Shown: one piece after another, positions 1-9,265 of the stretch
How the letters are laid out: the number at the start of each line of letters is the position of its first letter
Numbering within the stretch: position 1 is the stretch's first letter
From: Doryteuthis pealeii
Lineage: Eukaryota; Mollusca; Cephalopoda; Myopsida; Loliginidae
Length of the DNA stretch: 64,000 nucleotides
Direction: 5' to 3'
Assembly (NCBI GenBank): GCA_023376005.1
Contig: CM042141.1
Location: forward strand, 90,719,831-90,783,830
The notes under the pieces: generated by a model
Database searches by the model: none
What the model was told of the DNA's origin: nothing
What the model saw: only the letters and a program-made list of their open reading frames with translations
Program-made: the position numbers and the translations under genes

Positions 1-650
1 CCTCAAAGTGAAACAAACAGGGGGAAGTTACTCTCATTTATGTAGCTAATGTTCAGATTACCCAAACATACATACAGGCAGACAGAATTTTTCTTTTTTT
101 ATATTAGATATAATACAATAAAACAAAATTGAATGAATTAAACGGATAAACTAAACTACGGAAAAGAATATTTTACTTATTCAAATCTTTGTGTTCTGCC
201 TTCATCTAAGATTCCTCTTCTCCTCTCACACACCTCTTCTGTTTAGACCCATCCCCATCCATTAAGGTCACAGGCCCTTAAAACTCATAGGTCGAAACCT
301 GCCTAGCAAGAGAGGGACAATCCTTAAAGCACCTGGCACCATGTGATCAAATTGGTGATTTTTTTCAAGTTTTTTCCAGTTTCCTTGAGTATCGTATAAA
401 CCCAGACATGTGTACATGACACTTGAAAGAAATATTTTCAAAATCCTTTTTTTACCCCGAGGTTATCGGAAAATATTCAACTTCTCTCTACTTTTTCATT
501 TATTTTTCCAACAATGCATGTATTTTAAACGTTGTCGTTCCTATCTGTCATTTAAATTGTCTTTTTTCATATTTGAGAAAAAATTCAGAAGCTGCAACAC
601 ACTAAGAAAACAAAACTTACAAACTACTGTTTTTTAAAGTTTTTTTTCCA
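1..650. other. AT-rich sequence with no recognised gene
   Basis: Only short frames without family features occur here. There is no SINE head, LINE segment or splice-bounded exon that I can identify. The stretch leads directly into the hammerhead-like motif at about 650. Confidence 0.5.
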
Positions 651-712
651 TATAGATGAATGCCCTGATGATGGTTTGCTAAACAAACTGAAATATCATA
701 GTGTCAGTTCCT
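650..712 (+). ncRNA. Degenerate hammerhead-ribozyme-like motif
   Basis: The core box CTGATGA lies at 665-671. A hairpin (GTTTG/CAAAC) follows, then GAAA at 690-693, and GTC at 703-705 sits where the cleavage triplet is expected. Stem III would be only three weak pairs, and I see no convincing stem I, so this copy is probably decayed. It shares downstream sequence (GAACACnTTG followed by a T run) with the better copy at 16.93 kb, so both appear to belong to one dispersed repeat. Hammerheads of this minimal type are known from Penelope-like and other retroelements; assignment to such an element is inference. Confidence 0.35.
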
Positions 713-798
713 ACATTAGAATATCATCCATCTGAACACCTTGTTTTTTTTTCATTTTTATATACCATCGGATTCATTTTCATTTTTCCTGATATATT

Positions 799-800
<2 letters not shown>

Positions 801-855
<55 letters not shown>
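801..855. repeat. (TA)n microsatellite, apparent tail of SINE-A copy 1
   Basis: An uninterrupted TA run abuts the 3' end of the minus-strand SINE at 856-1139. The join has the form GGTAAATATATA on the SINE strand. Other copies end at the same GGTAAATA sequence, so the run is best read as the element's own tail or target. Confidence 0.8.
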
Positions 856-859
<4 letters not shown>

Positions 860-1135
860 AACCCCTCCGCACGAACAGGATGTGACACAAGCTCAATTTC
901 TTAAGCAGAGTTTAACAGGTTTGAATTCAGAGTTTTCCTTCTCCTAGACTGGTTGCCTAACCATGGTTAAAGAGCTCAGTCTGCCCTACTATTTTACCCA
1001 TAGCTGGAGGGAGAGTAGAATTCATATCTTTCCCAAGGGTATTAGCGCTAAGTGAAATGCAATTACCACATCTAGGATTTGAACTCGGGGCGACAAGTCC
1101 ATTTCCTATGACTTTAATCATTACACCACACGCTT

Positions 1136-1139
<4 letters not shown>
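852..1139 (-). mobile_element. SINE-A copy 1, tRNA-derived, near full length
   Basis: On the minus strand the element opens with a tRNA-like head containing GTGGTGTAATGATTAA (A-box region) and GAGTTCAAATCC (B box). A unique body and the terminal GGTAAATATA follow. The same order recurs at 8591-8869 (minus), 16232-16472 (plus) and 59035-59235 (plus), which defines a dispersed family. Cephalopods and other molluscs are known to carry tRNA-derived SINEs, but I cannot name this family. Confidence 0.8.

Positions 1140-1183
<44 letters not shown>
1139..1183. repeat. (TA)n microsatellite between two SINE-A copies
   Basis: The TA run sits between the 5' end of SINE-A copy 1 and the 3' end of a second, truncated minus-strand SINE-A at 1183-1260. 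Confidence 0.8.
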
Positions 1184-1187
<4 letters not shown>

Positions 1188-1320
1188 AACCCCTCCGCAC
1201 GAGCAGGATGCAACACAAGGTCAATTTCTTAAACGGACTTTAGGTTTGAATTCTTTGTTTATCAAAATGACTTGGCATTAAATGACCCAAAAGGGGTTGA
1301 TATGCCATAAAACAACCAAC
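1183..1320 (-). mobile_element. Truncated SINE-A joined to a SINE-C end fragment
   Basis: 1183-1260 repeats the last part of SINE-A, again with GGTAAATATA at the TA run. From about 1268 the sequence switches to the SINE-C terminus, reading GGTTGGTTGTTTTATGGC on the minus strand. The join is a chimera or a nested insertion. Confidence 0.65.
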
Positions 1321-1358
1321 CATAAGGGATAAATTATATCACACACTTCAAAACCAAA

Positions 1359-1361
<3 letters not shown>

Positions 1362-1411
<50 letters not shown>
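1362..1411. repeat. (TC)n microsatellite
   Basis: A run of TC dinucleotides about 50 bp long, with no associated element recognised. Confidence 0.9.
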
Positions 1412-1414
<3 letters not shown>

Positions 1415-1683
1415 TAATAAGTTTATTTTTTATTTTTTTAATCCTTTTTATGTCTGAACAAAAATGTTTGGGAACTTTCTAACCAAGAATCCAGCTCAGT
1501 TTTTGTGGTAGAATAGCTAACACCCCTTCAGCACTCAACCAAATGGACTGGCTCATAGCCATAAAATAGCCTACGATTAAAGTGGATTAACCAGCTGAAT
1601 AATATTCAGACTGACTTTGCTGTGTTGGCTATATCAAACGGAACCTCCTCTATTTAGTGTAAGATTTTGTCGGTACTCTTCAC

Positions 1684-1903
1684 GTGGCCGAAGCGGTGTC
1701 ACTTGCAAAAAGAACTAGGGTTAGGGTTAGGGATTAGGGTTAGGGTTGGGGTTTAGGGTTAGTTTAATGGGAAAATAAATAAAAAATTGGGGCTCCAAAT
1801 TTTGTAATAAAACTGTTGATTTTAACTAGGGAGGTTTAGGGTTAGGGTTTAGGGTTTTGGTTGTTTTTTTTTTGTTTTTTGCAAGTGACACCGCTTCGGC
1901 TAC
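1684..1903. mobile_element. Inverted-repeat element carrying telomere-like TTAGGG repeats
   Basis: The ends are inverted copies of about 28 bp: GTGGCCGAAGCGGTGTCACT at 1684 and its near-complement ending at 1903. The interior holds two blocks of imperfect GGGTTAGGGTTAG, at 1719-1762 and 1831-1857. The first runs into AGTTTAATGGGAAAATAAAT, a string also present inside the different inverted-repeat element at 61761-61950. No transposase is encoded, so it would be non-autonomous. I do not recognise the superfamily. Confidence 0.65.
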
Positions 1904-2700
1904 AGACTTCAATCGTAGCTGGTGGGTTTTTTTCAGCAGCCACCGGCTAGCGTTTTTTGAGGTAGGAGGCTGGGATGGTTCTCTGCGAAGAGTACTGTTT
2001 TGTCTTGTTAATTGTTTGTCTTTATTTGTTCTGTGTTTGTATGTACCCGTTTAGCACCGGATGCTAGTGCTTAATAAATGTGTCAAGCACACCATTCTTC
2101 TGTGTATCTTTCCACCTCACAATACAACAGATTTAATAAGGCAGGATTTGATTTCGGGATGATCAAATTGAGAAATACCTCCAGTCACACTTCGTTTAGC
2201 AAATATAGAAACAAATTTATTGCAGATAATCGCCTCAAGACAGAAAATCTTATGAAGTTTTACTTATTTTACACGTGTTGCAATTTCAAGCGCTAATCTG
2301 TTCCTTGTCAAGCAAGAAGATCACTTAACTTTTATTGATTAAAAATCAGAACCGATGCTTACCAAATGTTCAGTGTCTCATAGAATGAAAATCCTGATGT
2401 CTTAATATACAATGGCTGGGTGCATCTGTTTGAACAAACTAACTCTGTTCATTGATTTTGCCAAAAATACAGTGGAATAACCTCTTGTTGTTGAAAATTA
2501 CACTCAAATCAATAAGGATTATTTTTTCTCTCTCTTTTTTTTTTTCTCTGTTCTCTTTCTTTTCTTAGCAATCACATGACTGATGTAATTGAGTGACTAA
2601 AGAATTATGAAATTAAATTTGAGGATCATTTGCCCAGTTTTATGTGAATTAAAGGAATTTATTTCATTTATTATTATTACTGTTGTAATCATTATAATAA
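1904..2700. other. Sequence without a recognised gene
   Basis: A somewhat GC-richer stretch (1904-2100) contains AATAAA at 2072-2077 and resembles the 3' end of a transcript or an LTR, but no LTR partner or coding exon was found. The remainder is AT-rich. Confidence 0.35.
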
Positions 2701-2769
2701 TAATATGAAAAAGAAGAAGAAAATCACTAGCTGATACTGGTATGAAAAACTCATAGAGAGATAATAAAG

Positions 2770-2900
2770 ACTAGGAAATTAATGACAATGGACAAGGCTT
2801 TTCACCCTAGAGATGATAGAGATAGGCTATATGTATCAAGAAAGGAAGGCAGAAGACGTCTTGCCAACATAGAGGACTGTGTAGATGCCACAAAGTTAAA
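2770..2900 (+). mobile_element. Dong/R4-like LINE fragment 1 (region after the RT domain)
   Basis: The translated segment contains DRLY, RKEG and NIEDCVDAT, in the pattern seen just C-terminal to the reverse transcriptase domain of several non-LTR retrotransposons. The same segment occurs on the opposite strand at about 3475-3590, so the two form an inverted pair. The copy is broken and non-coding. Confidence 0.6.
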
Positions 2901-2954
2901 TATTTTAATATAAAAAAATTTTATATTTAAATTTTAGTGTAAAAAAATATATTT

Positions 2955-3602
2955 TATGTGTTTCATTCTCAAGAACAGGTTCTGGATTATGCATATACCA
3001 TTTTGTTGTATGGTCAAAATTTAGTTTTTTGCATAATTCCCAGTGGATCACTTTTCCAACCCAGTCATGCCTAGCTTTGTATTCTCAATGTGCTAGTTTG
3101 CTGCATTCGCTTAATACATGGTTTATGGTCTCATCTCTGTCACTACACGCTCTGCATTTGCTGTTTTGTTGTGTTTTATCAATTTTTGCTTTGATATAAT
3201 TTGTTCTTATGGCATTGTTTTGGGCAGCAATTATGAGTGACTAGGTTTCTCTATTGTGGTTTCCTCTTCTTAACCATGTCCAGGTCTTTTCATGTGCAAC
3301 CTCCCCAATTTGTCATTTGAAATAACCATATAATTGTTTTTCTTCCCATTTCTGTTTGCTTGTTTTCGTTGTTTTTCTGTTTGTCCATATGTTGAAGCTG
3401 CTGTTATTGGTTGCCGTAAGTAATCTTTCTTTGCTCTTTTTGTGTATACTTCGAGTCATTAGATTGTGGCATCTATGCAATCCTCTATGCTGGTACGACC
3501 CATCAACCTTCCTTTCTTGATATATAGCCTATCTCTATCATCTATAGGGTGTAAAGCCTTGTGCATAGTCATTAATTTTCTAATCCTTTCGTCATCTGTC
3601 TG
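2955..3602 (-). mobile_element. Dong/R4-like LINE fragment 2 (CCHC knuckle)
   Basis: Read on the minus strand, the fragment runs from the DRLY-type segment (about 3590-3480) to a zinc-knuckle-like CxxC...H...C motif (about 3165-3128; KCRAC followed by NHVLSEC). It then gives the conserved HDWVGKVIHWELCKK block and ends at a LENET-type stretch. An in-frame stop after the knuckle shows that it is dead. (ATT)n at 3609-3631 borders it. Confidence 0.7.
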
Positions 3603-3608
3603 AGTTTT

Positions 3609-3794
3609 ATTATCATTATCATTATTATTATGGGTTTTTCACAGCTGCTGTAGCCTGTGGTTCACTGAAGGCTGAGGGACAGCAAGTCTCCTCAGGTCTC
3701 CAGGACTCTTCTGAGTATTCTAGCTGATCTCAGTGCTGTAGTTTGGATGGCTTCGATTCTTCCTCTGATTTCCAATTTTATTATTATTATTATA
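3609..3794 (-). mobile_element. Dong/R4-like LINE fragment 3, 3' end between two ATT repeats
   Basis: The minus strand matches the 3' terminal segment that also ends the copies at 4190, 6302, 7007 and 20438. This copy is bordered by ATT-rich repeats at 3609-3631 and 3779-3794. Only the last roughly 150 bp survive, which is typical of 5' truncation. Confidence 0.65.
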
Positions 3795-4216
3795 TTTTCA
3801 CTCCTTTTGAGTTTTTCATATCAGCATTAGCTGATGGTATTTCACTGGAGGCTGAGTGACAACAAGTCTCCTCAGGTCTCCAGGACTCTTCTGTGTATTC
3901 TAGCCGATTGCAGCAGTGCAGTAGTCTGAATGGTCTCAATTCTTCCTCTGATTTCCAGATCCTCCAGTCATTTTTCCAAGTTTATTGGAACCGTTCCAAG
4001 TGCACCAATTACAATTGGTATCACTTTCACTCTCATATTCCACAGCTTTTTCAATACTCTGGCAAGGTCCAGGTATTTATCCATCTTTTCATTCTCAATC
4101 AGCTTCCCTCTGTGATCTGCTGGGACCACAAAGTCCACCAGTTGACACATTCTCTTTTTTTTGTTAATCAACACTAGGTCTGGTCTCCTGATTATTATTA
4201 TTATTATTATTATTAT
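3795..4216 (-). mobile_element. Dong/R4-like LINE fragment 4 (endonuclease to 3' end)
   Basis: The minus strand encodes the LINKKxRxCQLVDF stretch of the restriction-like endonuclease and then the VIPIVIGALGTVP block (4174-3968). It runs on into the common 3' terminus. (ATT)n at 4190-4216 lies at its 5' side and ATT repeats at 3779-3794 at its 3' side. The frame is open only in pieces. Confidence 0.75.
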
Positions 4217-4640
4217 TTATGTTCGTGTGCGCATGTACTATTTATGGTACATGGACTGACTAATGTGCCGACTCACAGATATTAATGATTTCCTTTACTA
4301 CCTACACATTTTCTATTTCAAAGAAAATTATGTAATCTGTATTTTGTTTCTTCCTCTCTCTCTCTCTCAATTCTTGCTCCTTTCTTTCTTATTATTTTTC
4401 TCTTTGTTGTCGTCCCCACCCCCTCATGACTTTTCCCTCTTGTCCAACATGCTTCTTGACAGGTGGTTGCTATCAGGTTTTCATCTTTGTCAAATTACTT
4501 CAAGTTTTAAGTACTACTTCTATATATATCTTTTATTTATATTATAATATAGATATATAAATCTTTATTTTGCAGACCTTCTTTTTTATAAAATATTTAA
4601 TTTTCTCCCATTGGACCCATAACAACACTTTATATATATA
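4217..4640. other. AT-rich and pyrimidine-rich sequence with no recognised gene
   Basis: The stretch contains CT-rich and TA-rich low-complexity DNA. Nothing with a recognisable family feature was seen. Confidence 0.4.
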
Positions 4641-5000
4641 AATCTTTATATATATATATATATATATAAATAAAAGGTGGCTTACCGGTGAATATGGGCA
4701 CGATCGTTGGGAGGCGCAAAATTCAGGGGTTAAGTCAGCGATATAACAAATACAAAGTGCTCAATATGAAATAGAGCAAATTTATTATAAAATGGATACA
4801 ATAGAAACCTACTCGAGTTTCACTATAAGGATCTTCAGGGTTAAATCCACTGAATTAATTGAGATACCAATTAATTGCAGTCGATCACACGTGTGTTCAT
4901 TGTATACAATTTGCGATTCAGTGATAATGGATCTGCAAGACTATCTTTCAAAAATAATCCCTCCCTCTACCCTGGTGACGCTGAGTAGCCACTTCTAGTA
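4640..5000 (+). mobile_element. Possible Helitron/Helentron-like element, 3' end near 5000
   Basis: The segment ends with TACCCTGGTGACGCTGAGTA followed by TCTAGTAC. The same kind of end occurs at 5290-5322 and 13508-13542. The three copies are consistent with an ancestral ACCCGG-GCAACG-CCGGGT hairpin followed by a CTAGT terminus, in which CpG sites have decayed in different ways. A 3' hairpin close to a CTRR-type end is typical of Helitrons. The 5' boundary is a guess. Confidence 0.3.
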
Positions 5001-5289
5001 CATATATAAAATACAGTTGGTTTGTTATATATCTGGAGGAAACTGCCAAAATAGAACAATCAATAACAAAGTAAATATATACACATTCACTATCACCAGA
5101 GTTTGCTTTTTGTGCAAAAATAATGAAGATTTTATTTATATTCGTGAAGATATTTAAAAATTAGGATTTGAATAGTAAGAGAATGGAAAGTTATTGGTGG
5201 TGTTCATAATTAAAACATAAACAAATCAAATATGGAAGACCTAAACAATCAATGGATCTATGAGACTAACTTTTTTTTTATCCCCCCTC

Positions 5290-5325
5290 TACCCAGGCAA
5301 CACCAGGTAGCCTCTTCTAGTATCT
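5290..5325 (+). mobile_element. Helitron-like 3' terminus (copy 2)
   Basis: ACCCAGGCAACACCAGGT is followed nearby by TCTAGTA, matching the endings at 4998 and 13540. Only the terminus is recognisable. Confidence 0.3.
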
Positions 5326-5469
5326 ATATATAATGGAAATTCAGTATCTATCTGTATGTAATCAAAACTATGTCATTGCTTATGTCACAGTAATTTCAGG
5401 AATTAAGTAAGTTTATCAATGAGTATTTAATTTATAGCCAAGATCATTAATACATGAAATAAAGAACAA

Positions 5470-5500
5470 CACTATTATATATATATATATATATATATAC
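5470..5500. repeat. (TA)n microsatellite
   Basis: A short TA run in AT-rich DNA, with no attached element recognised. Confidence 0.8.
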
Positions 5501-5773
5501 TCTTAAAGTAAGTATGCAACATTTGACAGTCCACAGTGATTTTTAAAACGAGTTTTAATAAATACATGCCCAGTATTATTGATTTATATATAGTTTGTTT
5601 AATTTTGATATATATTTAAAGTTATCTAATGTATAGAGTTTTACGAGAAAATTATTTATAAACAAGAAATCATCATATAACCTTGACCTAGTTTAAATTA
5701 TAAGATTTTTTGTATTCAACTGTAAACTAAACCGGATGTAGTTATATATCTAAGTAGCAAACTCAAAGAGTGA

Positions 5774-5823
<50 letters not shown>

Positions 5824-5853
5824 TGATGATAATAATAATAATAATAATAATAA
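5774..5853. repeat. (TAA)n microsatellite at the 5' side of LINE fragment 5
   Basis: AATAATAAT repeats with a short GAT interruption run directly into a 5'-truncated LINE copy. The arrangement fits target-primed insertion into TAA repeats. Confidence 0.9.
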
Positions 5854-6302
5854 TCTGTTCTTGAGAACGAAACGCACAAAATTCTCTGGGACTTTGAAAT
5901 TAAAACGGATCATCTTATCCCAGCAAGAAGACCAGACCTAGTGTTGATTAACAAAAAAGAAAGAACTTGTCAACTGGTGGATTTTGCAGTGCCAGCGGAT
6001 CACAGGGTGAAGTTAAAGGAAAATGAAAAATTGACAAATATCTGGACCTTGCCAGAGAACTGAAAAAGTTATAGAATATGAAAGTGAAAGTTATACCAAT
6101 TGTAGTTGGTGCACTTGGAACAGTCCCAAAAGCATTAGAAAAGGTTTGAAATTTGGATATCAGAGGAAGGATTGAAACCATTCAGAACACTGCACTGCTG
6201 CAATCTGCCAGAATACTCAGAAGAGTCCTGGAGACCTGAGGAGACTTGCTGTCACTCAGACTCCAGTGAAAGACCATCAGCTAACACTGATGTGAAAACT
6301 CA
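5854..6302 (+). mobile_element. Dong/R4-like LINE fragment 5 (endonuclease to 3' end)
   Basis: The plus strand encodes a LENETHKILWDF stretch and then RRPDLVLINK...LVDFAVP, which fits the PD-X(12-14)-D motif of the restriction-like endonuclease (RLE) of R2/R4-type elements. A small deletion near 6030 shifts the frame and an in-frame stop follows. (TAA)n borders both ends: 5774-5853 and 6303-6322. Confidence 0.8.
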
Positions 6303-6322
6303 AATAATAATAATAATAATAA
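6303..6322. repeat. (TAA)n between LINE fragments 5 and 6
   Basis: A short TAA run separates two head-to-tail copies of the same LINE. Confidence 0.85.
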
Positions 6323-7007
6323 TTGCTGCACAAAATAATGCCATAAGGACAAACTATATCAAAGTGAAAATTGATAAGACCCAACAAAATAGTAAATGTA
6401 GACTTTGCGGTAATAGAGATGAGACTGTAAACCATATACTCTGCAAATGTAGCAAACTAGCACAACGAGAATACAAAACTAGACACGACTGGGTTGGGAA
6501 GGTGATCCACTGGGAATTATGGAAAAAATTTAATTTTGACCATACAACAAAATGGTATATGCATAAACCAGAATCTGTTCTTGAGAACGAAATGCAAAAC
6601 GGATCACCTTATCCCAGCAAGAAGACCAGACCTAGTGTTGATAAACAAAAAAGAAAGAACTTGTCAACTGGTGGATTTTGCAGTGCCAGTAGATCACAGG
6701 GTGAAGTTAAAGGAAAATGAAAAAATGGACAAATATCTGAACCTTGCCAGAGAGCTGAAAAAATTATGGAATATGAAAGTGAAAGTAATACCAATTGTAG
6801 TTGGTGCACTTGGAACAGTCCCAAAAGGATTGGAAAAGGGTCTGGAAAGTTTGGAATCAGAGGAAGGATTGAAACCATTCAGAACACTGCACTGCTGCAA
6901 TCTGCCAGAATACTCAGAAGAGTCCTGGAGACCTGAGGAGACTTGCTGTCACTCAGATTCCAGTGAAAGACCATCAGCTAATGCTGATGTGAAAACTCAA
7001 AAGGAGT
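6323..7007 (+). mobile_element. Dong/R4-like LINE fragment 6, longest copy (knuckle, endonuclease, 3' end)
   Basis: This is the best-preserved copy. The plus strand gives AAQNNAIRTNYI, then a knuckle CRLC...NHILCKC (about 6397-6455), the HDWVGKVIHWELWKK block (6486-6530), then the RLE motif RPD (about 6623-6631) with its second acidic residue in VDF at about 6674, and then VIPIVVGALGTVP (about 6788-6826). Relative to fragment 5, about 28 bp are missing near 6596, which shifts the frame between knuckle and endonuclease, so the two parts read in different frames. RLE-type LINEs insert at specific sites; the R4-clade element Dong of silkworm is known to insert into TAA repeats, which fits the borders here. 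Confidence 0.85.
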
Positions 7008-7356
7008 AAATAATAATAATAATAATAATGATAATAATAATCCTGTTCAGGAGACCAGACCTAGTATTAATTAACAGGAAAAAAAGAACTTGTCACCTGG
7101 TGGATTTTGGTGTTCTAGCAAACCATAGAGTGAATATGAAAGAAAATGAAAACATAAGCAAATACTTGGATCTTGCCTGAGAACTGAAGAATGTGCAGAA
7201 CATAAAGTTGAGGGTGATACCAATTGTAATTGATGCCCTTGAACAGTCCCCAAAAATATGGAAAAGAGATTGGGGTAATTGAAGACCAGAGGAAGAATTG
7301 AGACCATCTGGATTACAACACTTTTAAAATTATCTAGAATACTTAGAAGAGTCCTT
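7008..7356 (+). mobile_element. Dong/R4-like LINE fragment 7, diverged
   Basis: After (TAA)n at 7008-7040 the plus strand repeats the RRPDLVLIN and LVDF endonuclease region and the downstream VIPIVI block, with several changes and stops. It ends near an ATT run at 7354-7371, within a GAATACTTAGAAGAGTCC version of the shared 3' segment. It is older than fragments 5 and 6. Confidence 0.65.
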
Positions 7357-7371
7357 TATTATTATTATTAT

Positions 7372-7720
7372 TTCCCTTTATGTGACTTTTTCAGACCAGT
7401 TTTAACAAGTGTTTTTCCCCCTGAAGTCTGAGTGACAGCAAGGCTTCTTAGGTTTCCAGAAACAAAGTATTCTAGCTGATCTTAAGAGTGTTGTTGTCTG
7501 GATGGTCTTGATTCTTCCACTGATCTCCAATTCCCACAATCTCTTTTTCAGGGGGGGGGAGCATTCCATTGGCACCAAATACAATTGGTATCACATGATC
7601 TTCATATTACATGTTTTTTTTTTAGATTTCTGAAATGATCTAAGGATTTATCTATCTTTTTGGTTTTTTTAATTTTGTGGTTCATTGGAATGTCAAAATC
7701 CACTAGATAACTTCTTAAAG
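7372..7720 (-). mobile_element. Dong/R4-like LINE fragment 8, diverged, opposite strand
   Basis: On the minus strand the order is endonuclease remnant (matching the VDF region near 7705), the ACCAATTGTATTTGG block, then the 3' terminal segment down to the ATT run at 7357-7371. It is heavily mutated. Together with fragment 7 it shares a central ATT repeat in an inverted arrangement. Confidence 0.55.
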
Positions 7721-7769
7721 TGGTCCTTGATGATGCCACTGCTAATGTCTGCTGAGTATGGAGCTGATT

Positions 7770-8050
7770 GTTATTTTGATATCATCATCATCATAATTAT
7801 CATTATCAATATCATAATTATCATTATAATTATATCATTCTCAGTATCATAATTTTAATTCTAATTTTTCATATCAATTTAATTTAATTTAATTTCTCTT
7901 CATTATTATTATCATCATTATCATGATTACAATAATTATCATTATCATCATTAACATAAATATCATTATTTATCATTATCAATATCATAATTATCATAAC
8001 CATAATTATTATAATTATCATTATTATAATTACCGTAATCAAAATTATCA
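7770..8050. repeat. Imperfect (ATT/ATC)n low-complexity tract
   Basis: Diverged ATTATC and ATAATT repeats fill the stretch. Frames through it are low-complexity only. Confidence 0.7.
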
Positions 8051-8110
8051 TGGTGACACAAGTTCAAATCCTAGACAGGGTTGGTTGCATTTCACATATT
8101 ATATTAAATA
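8040..8110 (+). mobile_element. SINE-A head fragment
   Basis: ACACAAGTTCAAATCCTAGA resembles the B-box region of SINE-A, followed by the GTTTGCATTTCA-type start of the body. Only the short head piece remains. Confidence 0.4.
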
Positions 8111-8289
8111 GTTGCATTCCAAAAATTAATTCTGCTATTAATAAAAGCAACGTATTCATGGGAGAGTGATTTGCCTACTTTTCACTGTCAGCCATTATAG
8201 CATGCTACTGGTGAGACTTTTTCTGTCAAAGCATTTTGATGAAACCAAGAGCAGGGAAAAATGAGTTCATGACTTTAAGAAAAGCATTA

Positions 8290-8560
8290 GTGCAAAATCT
8301 TGAAGAAATCCTGGAAGCAGCACCCCACAAAAAAAACCTCAGCTATATGGCCACTCACCTCCTATCAGACAAACCATCCTAGACAAACAAGACATGCTAG
8401 GCACTGCTGGAGAAGCAAGGATGAACTTGTGACATTCTCCTGCGGACACCTACATACGGACACACCAAGGTAAGCCAACCAGTAAAAATATATATCAATC
8501 AGCTCTGTGTGGATTCTGGATGCTATGCAGAAGACCTGTCAGGAGCGATGACTGATCGAG
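8290..8560 (+). mobile_element. LINE C-terminal fragment (family 2), copy 1
   Basis: One frame reads SYMATHLLSDKPS, then TPTYGHTKVSQPVKIYINQL and CVDSGCYAEDLSGAMTDRD with stops between segments. This resembles the C-terminal tail that follows the reverse transcriptase of some endonuclease-type LINEs (GHT..GRP...IDQL.ADTG pattern). The same tail appears at 59255-59417 and, on the minus strand, at 62034-62345. It is a dead 5'-truncated copy. Confidence 0.6.
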
Positions 8561-8590
8561 ACTCTAAACAAAAGAAATCAACACTAAATG

Positions 8591-8869
8591 TATATTTACC
8601 AACTCATCCGCATGGGAAAGATGTTAAACAAAGTCAATTTCTTAAACAGAGTTTAACAGGTTTGAATTCAGATTTTTCCTTCTCCTAGACCGGTTGCCTA
8701 ACCAAGGTTAAAGAACCCAGTCTGCCCTACTATTTACGAATAGCTGGAATGAGAATCGTATGCATACCTTTCACAAGGTATATGAAATGCAAACAGCCTT
8801 GTCCAGGATTTGAACTCGGGTTGCCGAATCCATTTCCTATGATAATGACCATTACACCACGTGACTCCA
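8591..8869 (-). mobile_element. SINE-A copy 3, near full length
   Basis: The minus strand starts with a tRNA-like head containing GTGGTGTAATGGTCATTATC and CGAGTTCAAATCC, continues through the family body and ends at GGTAAATATA near 8591. Here the TA tail is almost absent, unlike copy 1. Confidence 0.8.
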
Positions 8870-9189
8870 CTCAACACCAAGTTATAAAATATACACCAAA
8901 CCTGAATTTATTAAAAGTTAAGTATCTAAAAATTAAAAAAGAAAAAATGATACGGAACGTTTGATTGCTTTAAACTTAGACTCGACATAGGGAATAAATA
9001 TCGTCAAACTGTACAAACACAAAAAAGATTAAAAAAAGAGAAAAAGAATTGAAAGAAAAGAAAAAACTCAGCAGTATACAATGAAAGTATTTATTCATCC
9101 CCCACCACACCTACACATCTGGAATGTTAGAAAAGACCGGTTTAAAGAGAAGACTCAGTAGGTGGGAGGGGGAGATACCCAAAATTCCA

Positions 9190-9265
9190 TCGGCATTCCC
9201 CTTTAGGAGTGCCTCAGGCACCGGGAAATGAACCCGGCCATTATTCCTCCCTTGAGACGAGGATG
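9190..9265 (-). mobile_element. tRNA-like fragment (T arm of a tRNA-derived repeat)
   Basis: The minus strand contains CCGGGTTCATTTCCCGG (9237-9221), which forms a perfect five-pair T stem with a seven-base loop. Sequence just upstream is only loosely tRNA-like and no acceptor stem closes, so it is more likely a SINE or tRNA pseudogene piece than a working tRNA. Confidence 0.35.

Noticed and set aside
793..1200. Tyr/Ile repeat frames across TA tracts
   Set aside because: They are translations of (TA)n microsatellites, without codon bias or flanking conserved sequence.
1700..1860. True telomere or chromosome end
   Set aside because: The TTAGGG units are few, imperfect and enclosed in an inverted-repeat element, with ordinary DNA on both sides.
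5716..5913. Leu-rich minus-strand frame resembling a membrane segment
   Set aside because: The Leu run is the (TAA)n microsatellite read on the other strand.
9190..9265. Functional tRNA gene
   Set aside because: Only the T arm is tRNA-like; no acceptor stem or anticodon arm could be folded.
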